From positions 1 through 29,846 of the forward strand of contig JAYMSP010001667.1 in NCBI GenBank assembly GCA_036897095.1: 29,846 bases of DNA, written 5' to 3'. This document shows positions 29,438 through 29,846 of the stretch, in pieces. Each line of letters starts with the position of its first letter. The first letter of the stretch is position 1. The notes beneath the pieces are model-generated. The model made no database searches. It was not told the origin of the DNA and saw nothing but the letters and a program-made list of their open reading frames with translations. A program made the translations under genes and the position numbers. The stretch is from Plantago elongata. Taxonomy: Eukaryota; Streptophyta; Magnoliopsida; Lamiales; Plantaginaceae.

Positions 29438-29846
29438 AAAGGCTCAGGGTCGAATATGTTGGCGACCGTTAGGTTTAATGTTGACAGGGCACTAGGACGC
29501 GATTCTCTTGAGGAAGTAAACGGGCACTCTCGGAGTTGGTGCTAATCACTTCCAAATTTCAGGCATCTTCCGCTTTTAAACCAGCAATTTGCCTCTGCAT
29601 GGCCTGATTTCCCGCAGAAGAGACAGGCGGGAGCTTTCGATGGTTGATTCTACCGGGCAGGTTCTACCCGCGGACGGGAGTTCCCTCTTGCTGGTCCAAA
29701 AGACCCAGTGTCCATTGGGCACTTATTGACTACCGATGAACTGTTGGGTCAGTTTCTCTGGAGTCTCCTCCAACTTCTGTATCTCTTGAAATTCTGCTTC
29801 CACTTGCAGAACTTTCTCCACTGCTTTAACATAACTGACGTGGCTG
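29438..29846 (-). pseudogene. G3 gag C-terminal part (runs off the window)
   Basis: Matches G2 gag from VSHVSYVKAVEKVLQVEAEF onward. A two-base loss near 29765 shifts the frame relative to G2, the pre-knuckle TAG (near 29660) is shared with G2, and both CCHC knuckles follow. A TGA (from an Arg codon) just before the Met of the next ORF separates gag from protease. Confidence 0.82.

Larger units (their letters stand above)
28547..29846 (-). mobile_element. Gypsy G3: internally deleted chromovirus, cut by the window edge
   Basis: Gag C-terminus, protease, then a direct jump to the integrase C-terminal end and chromodomain, polypurine tract and LTR. RT, RNase H and the integrase core (about 2.5 kb in G1) are absent. 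Sequence in gag and protease is nearly identical to G2, so the two separated recently relative to G1. Confidence 0.9.

Overview
The window is plant nuclear DNA, most likely from a eudicot. It consists entirely of nested, truncated and rearranged LTR retrotransposons; I found no host single-copy gene, rRNA, complete tRNA or CRISPR array. The plant assignment rests on Sirevirus-type Ty1/copia reverse transcriptase and RNase H, Tekay/Del-type Ty3/gypsy chromovirus pol with a chromodomain, initiator-Met primer sites and short GT-AG introns. The species cannot be named from the sequence.

Layout. (1) 1-2650, plus strand: Copia A, a 3' part with RT, RNase H, a 0.9 kb spacer with a TATA box, and the start of an extra 3' ORF. 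(2) 2651-8145, plus: Copia B, apparently inserted into the 3' ORF of A. It has a 5' LTR, primer site, decayed gag, protease, a deletion of integrase and most of RT, an RNase H remnant, and an unrelated 3' ORF that runs into a gypsy LTR. (3) 8146-15578, plus: gypsy G1, with a scrambled 5' end (LTR tail, primer site, leader, second LTR tail), 3' part of gag, protease, RT, RNase H, integrase, chromodomain, polypurine tract and a full 2.8 kb 3' LTR. (4) 15579-23350, minus: Copia C, related to A, with LTR start, polypurine tract, a 5.2 kb multi-exon 3' gene, spacer with TATA box, RNase H and RT. (5) 23351-28546, minus: gypsy G2, with gag and the start of protease, fused in frame to the RT of Copia C, plus primer site and a 3.3 kb LTR. 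(6) 28547-29846, minus: gypsy G3, which shares that LTR, has lost RT, RNase H and the integrase core, and keeps an open protease-chromodomain reading frame.

The most notable signal is the 3' gene of the A/C copia family. It lies downstream of pol in the same orientation, has its own conserved TATA box and about 190 bp of upstream sequence, and in Copia C is interrupted by five small introns (78-85 nt, all GT...AG, nearly all phase 0). Its product would be very long, with acidic low-complexity exons, coiled coil and basic nuclear-localisation-like clusters, and no membrane segment that I can see. It occupies the position of the Sirevirus 'envelope-like' ORF but does not look like an envelope protein.

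The elements are mostly dead: pol is full of stops, largely at positions where relatives have Arg (CGA), Gln (CAA/CAG) or Trp (TGG), as expected from C-to-T decay of methylated DNA. In-frame chimeric junctions (gypsy protease to copia RT; gypsy protease to chromodomain) and tandem LTR sharing show repeated illegitimate recombination or template switching.
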